NCBI GenBank assembly: GCA_004026145.2
Contig: CP034980.1
Location: 14,835,064 to 14,899,063 of the forward strand
Source: Takifugu bimaculatus
Lineage: Eukaryota; Chordata; Actinopteri; Tetraodontiformes; Tetraodontidae
Direction of reading: 5' to 3'
DNA: 64,000 nt
Of the stretch, positions 1 through 14,053 are shown piece by piece (position 1 is the first letter of the stretch; the number at the start of each line of letters is the position of its first letter). The notes below the pieces were generated by a model, which did no database searches, was not told where the DNA came from, and worked only from the letters and a program-made list of their open reading frames with translations. The position numbers were made by a program, and so were the translations under genes.

Positions 1-96
1 AAGGGTTAAGGAGGTGTACCACGCGACCTCTCCCTCTACGCGGATGATGAACCTCTGTACGTGTGATTTTGCTGGAGTATTGGCGTTTTATTTCAG

Positions 97-284
97 AGTA
101 CAGCCAGATTCAATGTCTGTTGGTGTCCCCAACATCTGCGGCAGAGACGCCATACGTGGCAGATCTCTCTGACCTGGAGCTGTCACAGCTGCTCTGTGAA
201 GCCCAGGAACACAATCAACTCCTGGACATCAGTGTGGTTTTTGCAGAGCTGACAAAATCACGCTGGCAGCCGCGGAGAATGTAG
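97..284 (+). other. possible terminal exon of an unidentified gene
   Basis: A polypyrimidine-AG (acceptor-like, AG at 95-96) is followed by about 62 open codons ending in TAG at 282-284. The frame is entered in the middle of a codon. The peptide is acidic and leucine-rich in its middle (ADLSDLELSQLLCEAQEHNQ), which looks more protein-like than most short ORFs here. There is no ATG at its left end, so it could only be an internal or terminal exon. AATAAA motifs follow at 631-636 and 1187-1192. I do not recognise the family and no partner exon is visible in the first 96 bases, so it may be a chance ORF. Confidence 0.2.
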
Positions 285-1685
285 GGTTCCTTTAAAGCAG
301 GTCGTTTTTGATGGAGTCATGTGACAGTATGTGTTTGAAATATAAAATTTTTAAAAAAAACAGTGGAATGAAGGAAAAATCAGATGGAACAAACAGCCTT
401 TTTATGCCAGTGCATTTAGAATGAACTTCTTCAGGCTATAGCATCAAAACAGCTTTGTAAGATCAAAGGTTGCAGTGCAAGGATAATACATTTCCATATT
501 TGTTAGTATATAAATATAAATATGTTGTTAACTCCAGATATGAGTCACCTCGAGACACTTTAAATCCTTGAGGTCCAACATGTGTCTAACACATCATTTA
601 GGATAGATTTTTTTTTCAGTGCAGGTGAAGAATAAAAGAAGAACTGGCTTTGTTGTTATGGCAACTGTGATGCTCAGGCCAATGTGGCATCTGGTCAAAT
701 TACAACGTTTTTGTTTTAATATGAGACATTACACAAAGACTTAATTCAAACCAAACAGGCCAAAGTCTGTCATCACCAACTGTGTCAATGGAGCGTAGCC
801 TGTCACTATTGTTCCACTTTGTATTAAAGGATTAACTGACCACATTTGGCCAAAATGCAAAACACTAAAAATATAGGAAGCAGTAGATCCCTTTAGATTA
901 ACGGCCAACTGCTGCTACTAGCTCATCGCTGCTTACAGCCCCAGCTAGCACAGTTAGGAGCTAATATCAGTGTAGTTATCATTTTTAAAGATAAAGACTT
1001 CAAAATCGTATTTTGATGGGTTCAGAAGTGCTGTAGGATTGGTGCAGTATTTAATGCATTAGAATCAGTGTTGAATGACTAGATGTCACAACCCCTCCAC
1101 ATGTGTGGGACTGTACGTATGTTTGCACTTGATCCATTTCATCAATGAGATCCAAAGAAATGTTATGTCCATGCCCTCCAGGTCAAAATAAAAACTTGTT
1201 ACTGACCAGTTTATATGTCTAACACAGCAGCGCAATCCCATCTAAGCTATGCAGTCCCCAGACCTTCTCACTTAGACTCAAGTGTGTGGTCGGTCAGTAC
1301 GGATGAATAGATCCTTGCTTCTGTGAAAAACCTCAGCAATGAGTTTTTTTCCTCTGACCGCAAAAGAAATTCTAGCAGTAGCAGGGTCGCTTCATTAGAC
1401 TGCCGCTATAATCACGCTACGTGGCTGACGAGTTCAGTCAGAATCCTCCCGCCTTTCTGTTGTCAATTGCAATTTGCGAGGGCAACGCGGCGGCATCGTG
1501 GACCCGGTGTCTTCCCAGATGATGCTGATTTAATGACTCCATCTGTGTTCTTATCTCGGTTTTGAAAAACGTAGACTCCCACTCAGCCATTAGCATAAAG
1601 CAGCAGCGCGGGTTACAGCGCCGGTGCCCTCCCCTCCGCCAGCCCACACACACACAAAAGTGGTTGACGGCAGCAATGCAAACAC

Positions 1686-1695
1686 GTGTGTGTGT

Positions 1696-1757
<62 letters not shown>

Positions 1758-1765
1758 GTGTGTGT
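1686..1765. repeat. (GT)n microsatellite
   Basis: About 80 bases of nearly pure GT/TG, broken by one GA and one GC step. A smaller (AC) tract lies just upstream near 1645-1656. Probably length-polymorphic. Confidence 0.97.
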
Positions 1766-3013
1766 CAAAGTTATTACTTTGGTCTGACTAGGGTGGAACA
1801 ATATTTCATTATAAGGAACTCTGGTTTTCCGGAGGTGTTTACTGCCTTTTTGTAAGAAAGAAAAGGTAAAAATGAGAAGAACTGTCTCCATTATATGACA
1901 CTTATTTTCAGAAATGGTGTCATGGCATGTCTTCTCATCCTAAGAATAGAATTAATTACCATGGTGATTAATTGACGTGTGTCTGTGCGCGCATGTGTGC
2001 ATCTTACCTTTAATAATATCTTGTCTGACAGCTAAATTGATTTTAACTTTATTCAAATAAACTAATTTGGATTTCTTTTCACAACAGCCATCATCCTGTT
2101 ATATTGGCTGACATGAACAGCAGCTCTAGATCCAACTCTAATCACAGATGTATGAAGATTGAAGGCACCTAAGAGTTTTGGTTTGAGGGCAGAAATCTCC
2201 AACTGACCCCAGCTCCTTAAATAGCTGTTAGCATTTACAGCTCACAGGTGTTGGGAAAAAGAAAAACTGATGTTTTAAGATCCTTCAGAGCTCTGGTTTT
2301 GGAGCTTTGCAGGTTTTTCCTCATGCGGTGTCCAAGAACCGCTGTGTGATTGGTCCCAAATATGTTGATGGTGTTGTTCATATCAGGGAAAAGCAGAAAT
2401 GTAGGAACAATTGTTCGGCATAGTGCGTAAAGCACATAAAGACAAGCAAATGGGTTATATTTTATGGAAAAGGGTAACCCAGAAGAGTTCTCTTGGTCAG
2501 CTTCAGGAGTGTCAAAGATGTTTGCCGAAATAAAAAAAATGGAATCACGCGATTTCCATTTTGAAGCCTCCACAATTGCTGCGCTGCTCATTAAAGCCAC
2601 CCGCCCTGGTTTAAATTGATATCAGGCTTTGGGTGTAAGAAAAGAAAAATGAGGTATATTTAATGAAGGGATGGCAGAAAAGATATCAGGCTTAAGTTAA
2701 CCCTACGGATTAAATAATGAAGGACAAGAGTAAGAAATCTGAGTCCCTGGATAAGAACACCAGAGACTCCCGGCTAACCTAATCACTGAGCATACCATAC
2801 CTTTTCTTGGACATTTCCCATATTTTACAGTGTGTTCTTTTCCTGAACAAAGCTACACATAGGAAAACCTAAAAAAGCACTCTTCCGCTCAGCTTAACAG
2901 CCAGTTTGCTTTTAAAACCCAATTTGAAGCGCTTTCCTTGTCATAAAACCAATAAAAGTAATTAAGCTGAATAAATTAATGCGTAAATAATTGCCTCTGT
3001 GCATTTGTGTGGC

Positions 3014-3038
3014 AAGGTTTTCGCTAGCGCGAAACCTT
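3014..3038. repeat. short imperfect inverted repeat
   Basis: The arms AAGGTTTTCGC and GCGAAACCTT are complementary apart from one extra T and flank TAGC. Together they form a near-palindrome of about 25 bases. No flanking gene suggests a role. Confidence 0.6.
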
Positions 3039-6000
3039 TGATATCAGTTAAAACGCCGCCTACGGAGGGCAGGCCCGGTCCGTTTCAGCAGCGGCCATTT
3101 TGAATTAAACAACGAGCGATAACAATTAGGCCTCCATTCTAGCAGGGTCAGACAGAGTCAGGGAGCCTGTTGCGCACATTAGCTCAGAGGAAAGCAGTGG
3201 CTCAATTGAATAAAAATGAACATTCATTCTGTTTATTAATTAAAATGTGGTTAATTGGAAAAGGTGTCCATCAGAACTGTGATTGGACAGCAGACAGCTG
3301 AAGGTTCTGTTGGCATTTGTCTCCTGAACGCCTGAGAAATGTGAAAAGTTTGTCCTATCTGACCTCAAAATCAGAGATACCCCGCTCTTCTTCAGAACCA
3401 GCTACCCAGATTTCGAGCTTAGCGTTCGGCGGGATTCCCGCCGCTCAATGTTCCGCCGCCACCTGCTGAATGAGAGGAAGCTGAACAGCTGGAGGAAAAT
3501 CCAACAAAGCAAAAGAACAATCTTGATTATCCTCGCTCCCTCGGAGGTGGCCACCGCTCCCCGCTACGAAGGAGACGTCCCTGCAAATCACTCAAATATG
3601 GTTTCAGCAGGTTTGCAGTTCTGTTGCTAATGTCGGGGGAGGGGCCCCAGCTCAGGGGGCCTGCTGGCTGATGAGAAAGAAGGAATTAGAAGGCTGCTAA
3701 ACATTCTGGAAATGGTAGGACGATTAAAGGACAAAGGGTAGACATTAGTGCCATCTAAACATAAACATTATGTACTGTATATGATACCTTCACTGACACT
3801 ATAAATAATTTCTAACCTTTAGAAATGACAGTTTCAGCTTCTAGCATTCGTTCATGCGCTCTATTGTTTCAAGTTACTGACTTTATGGACCCTTGTCATC
3901 TGGACAATTGTCATAGTTTCTCTTTTGCTCTGTTTTCCAGATGATCAAAGCACAACACGAAGCTTGTAGAAGTGAAATAAACAAGCTGCACACTGGCTCA
4001 AACATGACAGCTGTATGGAAGTGTGGAACACTGCAAGGATCTTCTACCATCGGGGGAAATGTGGAAGATGAGAGTTTTTCTTGGGTAATGTGGATAGATC
4101 ACCTAAAAGGTATCAGGATTTTGAAAACTGCTCTTATTTAAAAGAGATGATGTGAAAACAGGGTTTGTGTCCCTGTTACATCTTTCTTTTTTTTTACCAG
4201 TGCTACCTCTGCACGTGTCACCTGTCCAGTGGTCTTTTCTAATACCTCTACATGCATGTGGTTCCTCTCACAAACAGCTTCTGCAACAGGAGCTCTGGAC
4301 ACCTGAGCTGTAGGCTAGATGCTGACCCAGAGATTGTTGCGAGCAGGGGGTCTATTAACACTTGGGGGAGCCACACCTGACAGCTCCTTATTCATCCGCT
4401 CCCCACAGGGAGGCTTGTTCTCGCTCGGCACTGTTGTGATGGTCAATACTAGAGCTTCCAGGGACGCCTGGGTGTGGACAGAGATATTCGCTCACTGCAG
4501 CGACGCTGCTCCATCTGGGATTTTATCAGGTGTGGCGTCAGAGCAGATCATTAATTTGTTTCCTCGCTTCTCCCCCTTACTCATTTTCCTGAGCTCAGAA
4601 AACCAAGTCGTTAAGCTTTTGAATATTAATGCAAAATATATAGTGCGTGGAAGGCGACACGGTCGGGCTGGCGTGCTATCAAGGCCTTGTATGCCAAGCG
4701 GTGTGCAGCAATCATGAGATAATCAAGCATGTTGTACTTGTTGTGCTGTAATTGTTGCAGGCCATGAACCCCATCAAGGCAATAATGTGAACGCACAGTG
4801 TTTGGGTCCATGGGGTTGGACAGGTGTGAATGAAGCACCATGAGGAAGGTTCTTGTTAGCGTTACCCTCCAGAATGCAAATCTTCCTCTGCTTCAGGAGT
4901 AATCGAACATCTCTTTCCCTCGTGCATCAGTGAGCTATAATTCTGGCTACCTAAATGTAACAGTTACGTCAGTATTGGTTGTTGTAGCTTTATGGTGTCA
5001 GGGGTGAAATAACTGCATACCCTTTAGATTTCCGATTTCTCACAAATGCTAGCCTGCAGTGTGCGAGGTGAAGACACCTCCTTGTTCTTTCTATGGTGGG
5101 TTCCAGAGACCCAAAGCACTGTAAAATAAATAGCGCTCAGATTGAGCGCTTCCTCCTCCAGGTCTTGGGTCAGCACCTGTATCCATGGATTTCTTGCAAG
5201 CCCACTGCTTGCTTCTGTTTCCAAACCTGCCAGAGATCCGTCCTGTCAGGCCGCTCTCAAAGGCACAGCTGTGAAGTATCTCCCCACCTCAGAGGGCAAT
5301 TTAAAGTCTCTTGAGCATCTGAGGCAGGAGGAGCCCTTGATGTGGCGGGATTGTGACAGTTACGTGTGATTCGAACATCCAGCCACTAGGAACTGTCCAC
5401 TGGCTCCACTGAGGTCCCATTGATCTTCACGGGGTTGCTGCTTTCCTATTTCATGCTGAAAGTGAGTATTAATCCCCTTATTGACTCACGTCCCGAAAGG
5501 AGGTTGTTTGCCAGTGATCGCAGTGTTCTGATGCAGCTTAGTTCCAAACTAAAAATCCAAATTCCTTTTAACTTTTTACTGTAAATGTTTAAGCTAGTGT
5601 AGGAAAACTTCCAGTACATTTTCTTTGGTCCTGTTTGCGGTTGCCCTTTAACTCAGTTGAGAGGAGAACAAGACGAAACACTGAGATAATTGTGCACGAA
5701 AGGATGACGCCATCTTTGGTAAGAGCCCCCACGTGGTTCAATCAGAGTTCCAACACTTGACATTTTCCTCACCTTTTTTGATGTCTTCTGGGCAGGAGAA
5801 TAAGTCCAGATGAAAAGAGTCCGTTCACAAGTAAAAACAGTAGCTTTTAACAATGCTCGTCCCTCAGTCATACTGTCTCCTGAAGCTGTAACCACTCGTA
5901 TATGCTGTTAAATTAAACCACACATGCATTTGTGTTTTTATCAGGAACTCCTCTTGCTGATCCAAACAGTCTTTTTACCTACTGGTTTTCTTGTCAAAGT

Positions 6001-6532
6001 ACAAATTTGAACATTGTAACATGACAAACTTGGGAAGAACAGTTTGGTCTTTTGAAATATAAAATGGCGATTTAAGCGTTGTTTGCTTTGCTGCATCTGA
6101 ATTTTGAACATGGGCTCTTGACCTCAGAGGCCAGCAGGCACACATCCTGATCCCTTCCTGCTGCCTGGAGGGCTTTCTGCATTTTGCTAGCTGCTGTTTA
6201 GGTATGATATGATATGTTAAAATATGGAGCTGGCTCCTGGGGCTAGTCTTCGAGTCCAGGCAAACACTCCAAGACCTCATGTGCCTTCCTCCACCCTCAC
6301 CTGAAGTTTATTGGATAAACACTCAATCAATTCACTCATGGCTCAAGAATACAGAAGAAATAGCAGGTTTTGAGATTTAAAAGTAAGTTTTTTTAAAAAT
6401 ACAGCACGTTAATATCCACAATTGGTGGTGAAGATGTGAGCTGATGCCGCCATTTGTCTCCGGGCTGCATTTAGAGGAGACCTCTCAGAGACAATTGCAC
6501 AGAACAGTAGAAGTAGGTTTCAGAAGATCTAG

Positions 6533-6533
<1 letters not shown>

Positions 6534-6620
<87 letters not shown>

Positions 6621-6627
6621 GGGGGGT
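6534..6627. repeat. compound (TG)n(GA)n(G)n microsatellite
   Basis: About 68 bases of TG repeats pass directly into about 17 bases of GA repeats and then a run of G. Compound dinucleotide tracts like this are common in fish introns and intergenic DNA. Confidence 0.97.
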
Positions 6628-9600
6628 TGTTCACCTTGAGTTAATGTGGCAGCCTCCATCTCACAATGGATTCAAAATGAAGTTCATCTATGTGTCATTT
6701 GAATCCATTTCGCCCAGTGGTTCCCAGAAAGCTGCTACGGCCATGAATATTTGCTCCCATCCATATGTAGATGCGTCTTTATGGAGGCTGACGGCTGTGT
6801 GTCTCTTTGAAGCATAATGAAAGTGAAATCACTCCCCAACAATGGCGAGAAGGGGGGGGGGGCAGCAAAATGGTGAAAATATTCCTCCATTCTGACAGAT
6901 TCACATGCGTCAGGAAAACCCCACCTCACCATCTCCAGGCTGAAGTCATTAGTGAACAAGAAATATCAAACCCATTTCATCTGTGATGCCTTATGGAGAT
7001 AGCTATCTGGCATGCGTAATGAGGATGATTCTTTGATGGTCCGGCTTTTTCGGGAGGATTTTAATTGCACATTCTTTGAAATGAAGCTTTGCACTGGAAA
7101 AAAAAAAACAAGGATGACAATTTGATAACTGAAGCTGCTGGGTTTTTTAGATTCCTTGCATATGGAATTCAGGTGGAAGGCATTGAAATTCCAGGCGCCT
7201 CCTCGCTATGGTCATCGTTAATTAAGGTGGCTGCGTTCTGACTTATTGACCCCCGTAGCTCAAGGGATTTTGATGGGTTATAGGAGCTCACAGAATCTGG
7301 CCCATTGCCAAAGTTCTTTCCATTTTGGTCATCCACAGTGTTTGATGCATGGCAATTTAAATCCCCTTGTCTAATTAAATGTGATCTGCACTTGTGCTAA
7401 ATGACATTTTTTTTCCTGCTCGCTGAGAGATATCAGCTGCCTCTCACGCAAGGTGACATTCCACTTTTCCATTATGCAGGATTATAGCAGGTAGGCAGGA
7501 CTTGGAGAATATAGTGTACGTAGAGGGCCTCCACCACCCTGGAAGTCCTTTTTTTATTCCTGGTGAATAAGTAATGGTGATGAGCAGACTGGCAGCCACG
7601 GGGAATCGAAGGGATTTAGGGCTTAATTCACAGCTAAGCTTGCCCATCTCTGGTGTCAGCACAATGTAAAGTTCAGCGCTAAATCATTAATAAAATAATA
7701 CCATCAGTCAGGCAACAGTCGGCGCAAAATTTGCCAACACCTCAGGTGGTCAATACCTGAGCTCCGAGGCAGTGAGATTAAAATACTGTAGTTTCATAAA
7801 TACAAAATATTACATTTTAAAAGCATTTTCCAGTGTAACGACCATCCGTTAATGACATAGTAACTGGAATTTCTGTTTGTGAAACATTCTATGTATGACA
7901 ATGTTGTGCCCTGGGAAGGTTGCTACATGGTCTTGAACCATTTCACCCACCAGTCCGTCGCTAACCTGCGAGAAACTCGTCCATTTCGGCTGTAAATGAG
8001 CCTACCACTCGTTCCAATGTCGGATTACCTGGGCCAGATGTTTAAAGCGGATACAGCTTGCAGAGAAGAGCATGAGTTAATTACACAATTGCACCAAAAA
8101 CAGTGGATCACTTTCACTTCTGCCTTCGACAGCTTGAAACACCATGTACGAGCTGTGATAAGTAAATCAGCCATCACCTCCTCACTTCTTTGAAATGTGG
8201 AAACTATGATACATTCAAAGAACCAGTAATAGTTATAATGATTGGAATGGTGGCTCTATTAATGCTCATGTGATAATGAAGTGGCAAGTCTTTTACAGGC
8301 TCTACAGGCAGATTTTGTGATGATGGGGTGTCGGCCACGTGCAACAGCGATTCGATGCCCCTCTGAGGTTCCACATATTAGTGATATTGGAGCTGTGACC
8401 AAAGGATGTAGACGCTGATCCTGGACAGTGATGGCGCAGCGGTGAAATGAGAGACAGACCTGTAACTCTCCTCAAGTTTACGATGTGCAATCCCGGAGGT
8501 GTGAATGGCAAGACGGGGCTAAAAATGCAGGCCCGAGGAGAGATTTACACTCAGAGTTTGCAAGAAAACTATAACAAAACAGGAAAGAGATCATTGCTGA
8601 GAAACTTGCTTCTGCTTCCTCTCATTTCGCTGGCTAATTTGATGTAAATGTGTTCAGGTTCGCTGTTGAAAGTGTTGTTCAAAGTCAATTATCGCCTCTA
8701 CTTCTGGACCTTGTTGCAGGTGCAATGCTAATTTGTAATGCTCGCTTAATATAAAACGTGTCCTGTCATCACCTAATAAGGAGCTCGAACAAAAGGGGCC
8801 CAGTCTTACACTCATCTGTGGTGTGAGCCGAAATCATTAGGCGCAAAGGTTTTTCACTCACAGAAGCAGCATCCATATTCACCTTTCCCGTCTCGTGGCG
8901 GCGGGTGGGGGGGGCGGTGGTGGCAGATCCTGCCTGGCCCCTTCTTCCTGCGCTCTAGGCGCACAGACAGATGCACTTATCAGTTGCGGGCAAGTCATTT
9001 AATTAATTCATTGGGGGCTTTTGTATTTTCTTAGACCAAAACCAATCATAGCATCCACTCTCATTACCTTAACAGGAGGGCCAGAGGCACAACAACGCTG
9101 CCAGCATGATGGTGGAATTACCAGCAGTAAGATAGCGGTGCTTGGTCATGGACATGCAGTCTTCATTGAGGTAAGACTCAGGAGTTCCCTGTAATGCTAT
9201 TCGAGTAGAGACTGCAGGACAAGGGCTAGCATGGATTTTCTATCTTAGCTGTGGCTAAAAACGTGCTGAGTTTGTGTTCACATGTGTGAACCTATCACCA
9301 GAAACACAGGTGTATGTAGCAGCGGGCAGTCATCTGTCTAAATAGCCCCAGAAACAGGGCTGTGGTGTTAAGGTCTGTGCTATAAGTATACTGCTTCTCA
9401 GACTGTTCTAACTACACACAAATCTGGACTGAAAAGCAGATATGTGCTGAGAAACTCATTGCAGATTTGAGTTTAAGATTAAGCTAATAGGTCCGCTGAT
9501 ATTAGCTATGCGAGTAATTGAGTTGGTGTCACAAGCTCCAAAAAAGCTCAAATCTGTCAAACTATTTTAAAAAAAATCAAGGACAACACAACATTATTGC

Positions 9601-12192
9601 ATCCTGGTTCTCCCTTTTGTTGTGAAGCCTTGGAATGACTGTAGTTGTAACTTAGACCCAAAAGACTCCACCCAGAACACGCGCTTTGACCTGTGTTCCC
9701 GAGCCAAGTCCCAAATATCTCTGTCCCAAAACCCAGAAAACCATCCCCACGCAGGACAAATCTTGGAATCAACCCTCTTAAACGTGAAAAAAGAGCAGTG
9801 TTTAGCGAGCTACAAACGTCCACAAATAAAGGCAGAACAAGGTGACGACCTCAGAAGCGCTGCTGTGGAGCACGAAGCCGTGCAGCGAGCGGAGGTGTGG
9901 CGTTGCAAAGAAGTGCTGGTTGGAATCTAAGGGCAGTACATCTGCATAATGAAGGGGCAAAGCAACCACGCCATGCGTACCGCCGCTCTTTAAGCAGGTG
10001 AGGAACTTGTTGTTTCATACGGTGAGAGCAGCAGCGTCCTGTTGATCCCAAAGTGGTGTGAAGAGGGGCTTGTATGTATAGCGCCATGGCAACCTCCAGT
10101 GCTGGGTGAACTCTTTATCCCTGTCATTCCAGTTTTTTCAATACACAAAACACTCTAAGATAAAGTGAACGCACGCGTGTGGTCGCTGCGCATGTAAATC
10201 AAATATCTCCTCGGTGAAATCTGCCTACAAGTGTGACGTTTCTATCGGTACTAAAAGTGTGTATCGTCGACGTAGCATCGTGCATCAAAGTCCGGAAGCA
10301 TGAAAAGTTTAGAGATTGCCCTAAAGTGTGTCAGTCAGCTTTAATTCATTTGGAAGAATAATACATCACAAGGTAGCGTTAAGTAAAGCAGATCTTTTAT
10401 GTTGACAGCACAAAGTCTGGTTCATCATAATAAAGCAGGGTATTCTTAGGAGAGCGCGGCCCACCTTTCCCTCTGTTCTTTCTGCTTCTTTACGAGTGTC
10501 CAGCAAAAGAATCCGAGTTATCTTCATCACATTCTTTTTGTTCCCTAAACTTCAGAGGAATGACGATATTCTTTCTTCCTTCAAGGATATTGAGATGTGC
10601 TGTCAGAGGCTCCATAAACCAACCGTGTAATGGTTACCTGATGCGCGGGCGCTCTGTTGTTGTAAAACCAATCGCGCATAGCAGCAAAAATATCGCTCCT
10701 TTCAAGTGACACCGCTGTGCGCGTCTGACGCACTGATCGCACGGCTGTTTTAACAGCTGTACATCCAAATTGAAGCACTCAAAGCCTGAAGTGCGCTTTG
10801 AGTGTCGCTGCCAATTTTGAAATTAATACCCTCTCGTGGCGTCCAATAGCGACATTAGCGAGCAATTGGCGAGAGTGAGTGAGAACTTGGAAAAGGTATT
10901 ATCTCTCCCCCGATGCAAACATAAACAAACACTATATATAACAGCATTACAGCTCATTTCATAATAGTCATTCTAATCTTTAAAAAATGCCTGACTCGAC
11001 AGTTTTACAAAGTGTTCCCGTGTTAGCGGTGTCACTCCGAATGCCATTTTCCTGGGAGCGGTCAATGTCAGGTAAATAAAAGAAAGTTAATATGATGAGC
11101 AGTCAATTTGATTTTAGCAGCACATGATTCCCTCTAAAAAGTGCACCTTTGGTCGCCATCCAAGGTTTGATTAATCTTGGCTGCTCGTGCGCATGCTAAT
11201 GCGGCGAAGCGCGCCCAAGCATCCATGCTTGACTGCAGGACAGTGTGCAGTGTGATTACCCCACTTTCTGTCATCATTTGCAATTGAAGGGTAAAGCTCC
11301 CACAAATGCTGCGTTCGGGTTCACAGTGAGCGGTAGGGAGGCCGTATTTTAAGCAAAAGATTTGAATCATTACTCAGCACCCTGGGAAAAAAACAAATGG
11401 CAGGAACACTGACAAAGTGTTGTGGCTCCAGTCAGCTACTCCCCAGCGGTGTTTTCTTATAAATCGGGACATTATACGCTGGTAAGTCATAGCATCCCTC
11501 ATCTTTTCCTTTAATGGGACAAACATGGTGATATGTGTGTACAGACAGGAAGACACAGACACATTCAGGCTCCCCCACACGCACGCAATTTAAGCCCTGG
11601 CCGGCTGGCGGCGGTGGGAGGGGATATAAATGACCCATGGCGGAACCATCCCCAGCGGACGGATAGTCGTAGTCAAGCAAGTTCAAGGTATAATCTCTGT
11701 TGGCCCAAGTGGGGGACTAATGAGTGACTGGAAGAAGGGGGAGGAGGATGATTATACTTTACATACTAACCTTGGCAACCGGGCCTGTCCTTTAATGACG
11801 ACATAATTCAGCGCTCACCTTGAGAGACTGCCATGGGTTCTGGTTTATGAGGTCACCCGGGTAACCTCAATCATTCAAGTGCACGCTCCGTCTTTGCTTC
11901 GGTGACTTCCCTCAAACAGACGCACGCACTCGCAGAGGCACGTGGGAACGTGCGCCCCCACGTTGCTAGGGGGGCCCCTTGCCGTCGCCACAACAGGTCA
12001 GATCGCAATTTCCGTTACCCTCCCTCCCCGCTGAAGGTCCTTTGGCTGGGCTGGCTGAGTGCACGTGGACGGATATGCTCGTGCAAGTCGGGACTGCAAC
12101 AAGGCAGCAAATTGTTAAACACACAGAAGAGAACTCTTGTTTTCCAGGATGACTTTCTCATTTCTGTGACGTTATGGTGGTGTTTTTCTTAC

Positions 12193-12248
12193 CTGTCTGT
12201 CGGTCGGTCGGTCGGTCGGTCGGTCTGTCTGTCGGTCGGTCGGTCGGT
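12193..12248. repeat. (CGGT)n tetranucleotide microsatellite
   Basis: Tandem CGGT units with interspersed CTGT units cover about 56 bases. Each CGGT unit carries a CpG. The tract ends about 30 bases before a dispersed repeat copy (12276-12530). Confidence 0.95.
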
Positions 12249-12275
12249 GTATAGAGTATAGTAGATTTAAATGTA

Positions 12276-12530
12276 GTTTTCAGGAAATATTGATGCTGGG
12301 TTCAGGATCAGCTCATTAAATTTCGGTGATGTTCTGGATTCCAGGGAGACTTTGACCTGTGATCTTCCAAAGATCCAATGGGCTTTGATCACACAGCAGG
12401 CCTACTCTGTTATGTAACCTTGTATTACTACTGCCTATGTACTTTGGGTGGAAGCCACAGAATGTGTGGAAATTATGGGCTTGGTGGTGGTCTGTGTTCT
12501 CTGAGTGCTTTTTTCTAATTACATTTGCTT
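12276..12530 (+). repeat. dispersed repeat, copy A (homologous to 56886-57110)
   Basis: Shares several ordered blocks, in the same orientation, with the sequence at 56886-57110. These are a TTTCAGG start, a block around GGTGATGTTC and GATTCCAG, a block around TTATGTAAC then TTGTATTACT, and an end block of GGTCTGTG followed by TCTGAGTGCTTTTT. Ordered conservation of separate blocks at two sites 44 kb apart shows common descent, so this is an old interspersed repeat. I recall similar words as a widespread animal-genome repeat but cannot name the family safely. No coding capacity is seen. Confidence 0.75.
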
Positions 12531-13898
12531 GGTAGTTAGTTGGTGGTAAAAGGATAAAGGACGGCAGCTATGCTATTCTCCCCACTTGTGTTTTTTAGAT
12601 GGTGGTTCGCCTTTCCTCTTTCTCATTAGCTGTTACAAAGTTTTTGGATGTGAATGGAGAAGCTGGTGGTTTGCTTTGATCTCTTCCGGTGGGTACGGCT
12701 GAGCCGTGGCTCAGTGATCATGTAAATCTAAAGGTCTCGCTACTCAATGGTTTCAAAGAAAAATGGTTTTTTTCTAATCTTCATTGTGAGATCTCTCTCT
12801 CTTTTCACTTACCTGTAATTCTTTTCTGCCGAACAGACCCTCAACGCTCACTAATTGTTCCTGGGTCCTATTACATATCGATCAAAGGCCGCTTCAATGT
12901 CTGATGACATTCGTGTAATTAGATGATGTATATTTCATATAGCTTTTCTGCGGTACAATTCAACACACACAGGTATTAAAATATCCATTATTCATACAGG
13001 AATCCAATGATATTTGACTTATTTATTTTCCAATATTTGTAGCCAGCTAAGCTGAGAAGATGCATTTGACACTCATTTTTCAGTTGCGGTGTTCTGGCAG
13101 GGCCAAAGTGACTCTCTTATCTGCATTATTAAAGGCTTCAGATGTGTTTTTCCTGTTTTCATCTGATGGAAATCTATCATCACGAAGCTGTGGAGAGCAG
13201 CAGCCGCACAGTTCTGGTGCAAAGTACAGGATGAGTATGCTTGACTCCACAAAATATTGCCTCCGCCCCCTGTAGCCGAGGAGAGAGGGGCCGGAGCCGG
13301 CGTGCACTGTGAGTTAGCCTTTCAAGGGTGTAAAAATCACCGCTCTCACTTGTTATGTTAACTTTGTTGAAAGATTAAAGCTGTGCGTGATCCCAAAGGT
13401 TTAAAAAAGGAGGGAAAGCCTATAGTGCAGGAAGAGGCTAGCTTTGATTCTTAAAATGTGTGACAATAAATCCACGGACACACGCCGACAGTCAATAAAT
13501 TTCTCTGACAATGAACATTCTGTAGAATGACAAAAACTGTAAGGAGAAATTACAGCTACATTCAATCAGTCTGTCTTGTGCTATCTCAATTACAGCCAGC
13601 ACTTCGTCTTGTCAGATTTAGCCATGAAGTGTCTCTTTAATGACGACTTTCAGCGCCTCTTTGGAACTTACTGAGAGCTTTGATGTGAGTTGCCAACTCG
13701 CTCAAGCACCTGTCACTTCCTCACATTTGATGGAGGAGCAGCGTGGAGACGTGCGGAGGGAGCGACCAGCAGGTGTGAGGCTGTAGTCAGCCAGACTCCA
13801 AAACACAAGCAGACATGTTGCCATTGGCAAGTGCTACCCTTCAACCACAAGCCTGACTTTTCCCTGGCCGGCCGCGGTTTCTCAATCGATCCCCGATC

Positions 13899-13916
13899 GA
13901 TCCAAACGTTTGGATC
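13899..13916. repeat. 18-bp perfect palindrome
   Basis: GATCCAAACGTTTGGATC reads the same on both strands. It is preceded by CGATCCCCGATC, so the area is rich in GATC words. No function is evident. Confidence 0.8.
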
Positions 13917-14031
13917 CGTGGTTTAAGGAGGATTTTATTGATCCGACCGAAGACTTTCCGCACAACGGTTGCGGCAAAGCGAAGGCGGGGAGGGGTAGTG
14001 GGGAGAGGAGCGCCGTCTGGACCGTCTGCGG

Positions 14032-14053
14032 CATCATCATCATCATCATCATC
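14032..14053. repeat. (CAT)n trinucleotide tract
   Basis: Seven CAT units in a row. This tract creates the Asp/Met/Ser/Ile homopolymer runs in the short overlapping ORFs here, which are therefore not credible genes. Confidence 0.9.

Larger units (their letters stand above)
285..12192. other. gene-free stretch, left part of the desert
   Basis: No ORF here looks like a coding exon. The ORFs are short, lack paired splice sites and show no recognisable domain. The stretch holds two long GT microsatellites (separate entries), a short inverted repeat near 3.0 kb, and A+T-rich blocks with TTAATTAA/TAATTA-type words (for example about 3190-3260, 7180-7400 and 8990-9060) that could be conserved regulatory DNA. 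That is a guess from texture alone. I see no tRNA, snRNA or intact transposon. Confidence 0.6.
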
